A stretch of 8,943 nt of DNA from Granulosicoccaceae bacterium (GTDB taxonomy: Bacteria > Pseudomonadota > Gammaproteobacteria > Granulosicoccales > Granulosicoccaceae): assembly GCA_023301405.1 (NCBI GenBank), contig JALZUX010000032.1, forward strand, positions 1 to 8,943. The letters run 5' to 3'. The position numbers and the translations under genes were made by a program. Below are positions 6,432 through 8,943 of the stretch, in pieces; position 1 is the stretch's first letter, and every line of letters begins with the position of its first letter. A model generated the notes under the pieces. The model saw nothing but the letters and a program-made list of their open reading frames with translations, did not search any database and was not told the DNA's origin.

Positions 6432-7580
6432 CTATCTCCAGCTAACTTTCTGGTTAGTTGCAAGACCCTTATAGCAACCAACGACCGATGCCTTAATCAT
6501 AATAAGGACGTAATTCAGCATATTGATCGCTTTTGATTCCAGTACTGTTGGAAATAATCGAGGTAAAATTTGTAGTGCTATCAATCCTAAAAGTGTGGTC
6601 GTCGATAAAAAAAGCGAAGTCTTATCGTGAATCAGTATTCCTCTAAGTAATAACAAGGCGACAAACAGAATGAACACGGGGCCGATAATCCAGCGCATAA
6701 TTTTATGGCACGTTAATTTAGCAGCGGTGAGCGGATGGCTGTTGGGAGGCCATATGGTTTTTCGCTTAAGGCACTGTATGCCACCCGCTATAATTCTTAC
6801 CTTGCGTGTGTATTCTGACTCCATCTCAGTAAGGTTGTTTTCGTAACCCAATGCTTCAGCATCAAATAACAACCGTTTGCCTTGCTGGATAACACCCATT
6901 GATAATACCAAGTCATCGAGTAAAGTGTCTTTTTGTAAGGGTCGAAAAAGCTCACGTCGCAGAGCATACAAAGCACCGTCTGCACCGATGAGGTTTCCGG
7001 TGTCACTTTCAAGTTGCTGTATCTGATGTTCTACGGAATAGTAGGTGTTCTCTGAGTTTGAATAACTCAGTCCTTCATTAACGAGTATAACTTTGCCTGA
7101 TACAGCGCCAATTTTTTCATCTGAGAAATGGCGTACAAGCTTCAGAACAGCGTTTGTCTGGTACATCACGTTGGCGTCAGACAAAACCACGATCTCTGAA
7201 GTGATTTCATCCATACCGGTATTTAAAGCTGTTGCTTTTCCCTGATTGCTTGTATCAGCAATCAGTTGTACGCCGGCATGCTTGAATTGATTGGTGATTT
7301 CGTTAGTGGCGTCGGTAGAACCATCAGAGACCACTATGATTTTCAATAGACCTGACGGGTAACGGAGCGCCAATGAATTTTCGATTTTCTCCTTAATTAT
7401 ATCTGCCTCGTTGTAGGCGGCAATTAATAGAGTAACGGAAGGAAAAAACTCATCGTCAATGGTGTGGTCAATTTTTCTAAAAGCCGAAATGATCTTTAAC
7501 AGTGCAGTATAGCCACCAAAATTAAATAGAATGATAGTGGCCAGAATCACTAGGAAAAAGTTGATTATGGTTATTGCCAT
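6432..7580 (-). CDS. Membrane glycosyltransferase, GT2 family (synthase-like)
   Basis: Inverting family 2 glycosyltransferase, 382 residues, predicted to use a nucleotide-sugar in the cytoplasm while embedded in the inner membrane. One N-terminal helix (about 3-24) precedes the GT-A domain: LIAAYNEADI at 52-61, VVSDGSTDATNEI at 83-95 with Asp86, and VVLSDANVMY at 131-140, where the DxD motif appears as DAN. DGALYALRRE (201-210) and LDDLVLSMGV (221-230) match acceptor-site and ED-type catalytic-base motifs. Instead of QxxRW there is SEYTRKVRIIAG (255-266). Two or three C-terminal helices follow (about 295-316, 322-342, 352-371), as in polysaccharide synthases of the BcsA/PgaC type but shorter. 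I chose the ATG at 7580, overlapping the upstream gene by 10 nt, because the earlier in-frame ATG at 7640 lies deep within that gene and adds non-family sequence. Translational coupling is likely. The sugar and product are unknown. Confidence 0.88.
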   Translation of the reverse strand: MAITIINFFLVILATIILFNFGGYTALLKIISAFRKIDHTIDDEFFPSVTLLIAAYNEADIIKEKIENSLALRYPSGLLKIIVVSDGSTDATNEITNQFKHAGVQLIADTSNQGKATALNTGMDEITSEIVVLSDANVMYQTNAVLKLVRHFSDEKIGAVSGKVILVNEGLSYSNSENTYYSVEHQIQQLESDTGNLIGADGALYALRRELFRPLQKDTLLDDLVLSMGVIQQGKRLLFDAEALGYENNLTEMESEYTRKVRIIAGGIQCLKRKTIWPPNSHPLTAAKLTCHKIMRWIIGPVFILFVALLLLRGILIHDKTSLFLSTTTLLGLIALQILPRLFPTVLESKAINMLNYVLIMIKASVVGCYKGLATNQKVSWR

Positions 7581-8530
7581 GCGGCACCCATGAAAAGGGA
7601 TTGTCCTCGTGCAGTCATGTAAACGTTGATAAGCGCCCAAATACCGCTGGTATGTCGAAAGCGATTATCCGGATGACTTTTTCTATAAGCCATTAGTAGT
7701 AACGGGGCCTGCCATAGTATGACAAGCAACAGACACCACCAGAGTGAAAAAAAGCCAAAAATTGTAAGTATCAACGCCATGCCGGTGACAATGATGGCAA
7801 GTATTTGCACCAATGGAAATAGAATGCTTGGCAGTTCAGCGAATGAAAAATCGTGCTGACGAAAACCTTCAATGTTGCTGACTCCGCGCCATCTTTCTTT
7901 TTCATAAAAGCGCTTGACGGTCTGTGCTTCGCCATGGTGTATTGCTTGTATTCGGGCATCGCAGACAATATCGCTATTTTTTTTCAGTCGGACGCATAGA
8001 TCGTAGTCTTCGCAGGTCACTAGTGTTACATCAAAGCCGTTCGCAGCGTTGAAAGCGTCCCGCCGAACGAACAGGTTCATGGACTCAAGCCACTCTACCG
8101 GTACCAAGGGGGTATCGGTGCTTCCTTTTCTTCGTACTTGATACCAACATTCCTGCACCCAGGTTGGCTTTTTTGGAATGCCCGGGGGGTTGCCAAATAC
8201 TTTGACGGTATCATCGGTAAGGTAAGGCGTTAGTGATTCAAACCAGTTTTGCTCTACGGTGCAATCAGCGTCAATAAATGCCAGAATCTCACCGCGTGCT
8301 TTCTCTGCACCAAAATTGCGCAGGCCGGCTACCGTAGCATCTGGAACCAGATGTACCGTGGTGTTGTACTCTTCAGCGATTTTGACTGTGTCGTCGTCAG
8401 AGCCATTGTCGATCACCAACACTTCATAGCTCAGGTGATCGGCGGCATTCGCTTCCTGAATTGAATGCAAGCAAGCTTTTAAGTTCAGTGCTTCGTTTTT
8501 AACAGGAATAATGATCGAAAGGTTTAACAA
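7571..8530 (-). CDS. Glycosyltransferase, GT2 family, with C-terminal membrane helices
   Basis: Family 2 glycosyltransferase, 319 residues. The GT-A domain opens at once: LSIIIPVKNEALNL at 4-17, VLVIDNGSDDDT at 37-48, RNFGAEKARGEILAFIDADC at 71-90 with metal-binding DAD (87-89), and CEDYDLCVRL at 173-182 as the ED catalytic-base motif, then HHGEAQTVKRFYEKERWRG. Two hydrophobic helices at about 235-260 and 262-282 anchor it, and another may lie at 297-315. It is probably a transferase in extracellular or surface polysaccharide or glycolipid assembly. The start is TTG (8530-8528): an in-frame TGA lies four codons upstream, and the next in-frame Met is residue 151, past the DAD motif. No good Shine-Dalgarno site precedes it, so initiation may be weak or regulated. 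It is the first gene of a pair, overlapping the second by 10 nt. Confidence 0.9.
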   Translation of the reverse strand: MLNLSIIIPVKNEALNLKACLHSIQEANAADHLSYEVLVIDNGSDDDTVKIAEEYNTTVHLVPDATVAGLRNFGAEKARGEILAFIDADCTVEQNWFESLTPYLTDDTVKVFGNPPGIPKKPTWVQECWYQVRRKGSTDTPLVPVEWLESMNLFVRRDAFNAANGFDVTLVTCEDYDLCVRLKKNSDIVCDARIQAIHHGEAQTVKRFYEKERWRGVSNIEGFRQHDFSFAELPSILFPLVQILAIIVTGMALILTIFGFFSLWWCLLLVILWQAPLLLMAYRKSHPDNRFRHTSGIWALINVYMTARGQSLFMGAAWQ

Positions 8531-8943
8531 ATGAGCTATTCACAAGGTAGTTGTCGATGAGTCAATTTATCGGCGCAGTATTTTAGCGGGGCCTGTCTGA
8601 ACCGATTTTTTGTGTGATCTATTCTGGCTTTGTTGTTGAATATCTTGGTGAGATAATCCTGTGGAAACATCGAGAATATATGGAAACTGAATGCCCTGAT
8701 ATGTAGGCGAAGGCTAGGCTAGGAGTTGCTGCACCATCTATGCCTGATTGAATAAGAGCACCAGCGGTAGTAGGTATTATGCCGTAACTTTTGGATTATA
8801 GCTGATTGGATAAATTGACAGAAGCGGCGAGATGAGTAATTAAAATGGGACAGAAACTTATAATCAATGTGCTCATCTGGCGTTTCTAGGGAAAACTATA
8901 CAGTAGTCTTTGTGAGTTGCCAAAAAATCAAAATATAGATAAC
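8531..8943. other. 413-nt stretch without a convincing gene; probable leader of the glycosyltransferase pair
   Basis: All six frames are broken by stops. The longest open stretches are a 44-codon ATG frame (8670-8536, minus) without a Shine-Dalgarno site and a 59-codon minus-strand stretch (8895-8719) without a start codon. I see a promoter pointing to the glycosyltransferases, an inverted repeat AGATGAG/CTCATCT (8830-8836 and 8872-8878), a short tandem GGCTA doublet near 8712-8721 and a direct repeat TGGAAAC (8662-8668 and 8681-8687). I looked for a cyclic-di-GMP (GEMM) riboswitch by eye and did not find one. One hand-counted line (8761-8820) is about 38% G+C, lower than the catabolic genes. 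Confidence 0.5.
8895..8923 (-). promoter_or_regulatory. Sigma70-type promoter directed at the glycosyltransferase pair
   Basis: On the minus strand, TTGGCA (8923-8918) and TATAGT (8900-8895) each match the consensus at five of six positions, with the optimal 17-nt spacer. Transcription would start near 8888, leaving about 358 nt before the TTG start at 8530. It is the best promoter match I found in the window. It could instead drive a separate small RNA from the leader. Confidence 0.5.

Noticed and set aside
7581..7640. Upstream ATG start (7640) for the second glycosyltransferase
   Set aside because: It would give a 70-nt overlap with the upstream gene and 20 polar residues before the natural membrane helix; the ATG at 7580 fits better.
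8536..8670. 44-codon minus-strand reading frame ending just before the TTG start, possible leader peptide
   Set aside because: No Shine-Dalgarno site, no recognisable composition such as runs of one amino acid, and a length expected by chance.
8815..8864. Plus-strand TTGACA (8815-8820) with TAAAAT (8841-8846) or TATAAT (8859-8864) as a promoter
   Set aside because: The spacers are 20 and 38 nt and no plus-strand gene follows inside the window.
8531..8890. Cyclic-di-GMP riboswitch ahead of the polysaccharide genes
   Set aside because: The conserved GEMM core sequences were not seen by eye on either strand; a covariance search would settle it.
8719..8895. 59-codon open stretch on the minus strand
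   Set aside because: It has no usable start codon and no family resemblance; it is a chance opening in A/T-rich DNA.

Overview
The window looks like a chromosomal segment of a heterotrophic, probably aerobic gammaproteobacterium. The lineage is inferred from the gene types and from Shine-Dalgarno sites of the GAGGA/AGGGGA kind; no rRNA or other taxonomic marker is present. Seven genes are supported. There is no tRNA, rRNA, CRISPR array, insertion sequence or phage gene.

Left part (1-3444), acyl-CoA and one-carbon catabolism. A leftward acyl-CoA dehydrogenase, cut by the window edge, is divergent from a rightward methylenetetrahydrofolate reductase-type protein. That is followed by a CoA-acylating methylmalonate-semialdehyde dehydrogenase (mmsA), the enzyme that ends valine, inositol or thymine breakdown in acyl-CoA. 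Two perfect inverted repeats lie in the 127-nt gap before mmsA; one sits four bases upstream of its ribosome binding site.

Middle part (3445-6369). After a gap holding two further inverted repeats come an unrecognised single-pass membrane protein with a helical, TPR-like outer domain, and an amidase-signature hydrolase with an intact Lys-Ser-Ser triad, closest in my reading to broad amidases of the 6-aminohexanoate-cyclic-dimer hydrolase type.

Right part (6370-8943). Converging on the amidase is a leftward pair of family 2 glycosyltransferases that overlap by 10 nt and are probably translationally coupled. Both carry membrane segments, so they probably act in envelope or extracellular polysaccharide or glycolipid synthesis. 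The upstream gene can only start at TTG. The 413 nt beyond it hold no convincing gene, but carry a good sigma70-type promoter (TTGGCA, 17-nt spacer, TATAGT) pointing at the pair, which would give a leader of about 360 nt. Hand-counted lines suggest lower G+C here than in the catabolic genes.

I found no clearly novel system. The points most worth a second look are the long untranslated leader with TTG start ahead of the glycosyltransferases, the palindromes around mmsA, the unusual MTHFR subtype beside acyl-CoA enzymes, and the unrecognised TPR-like membrane protein.
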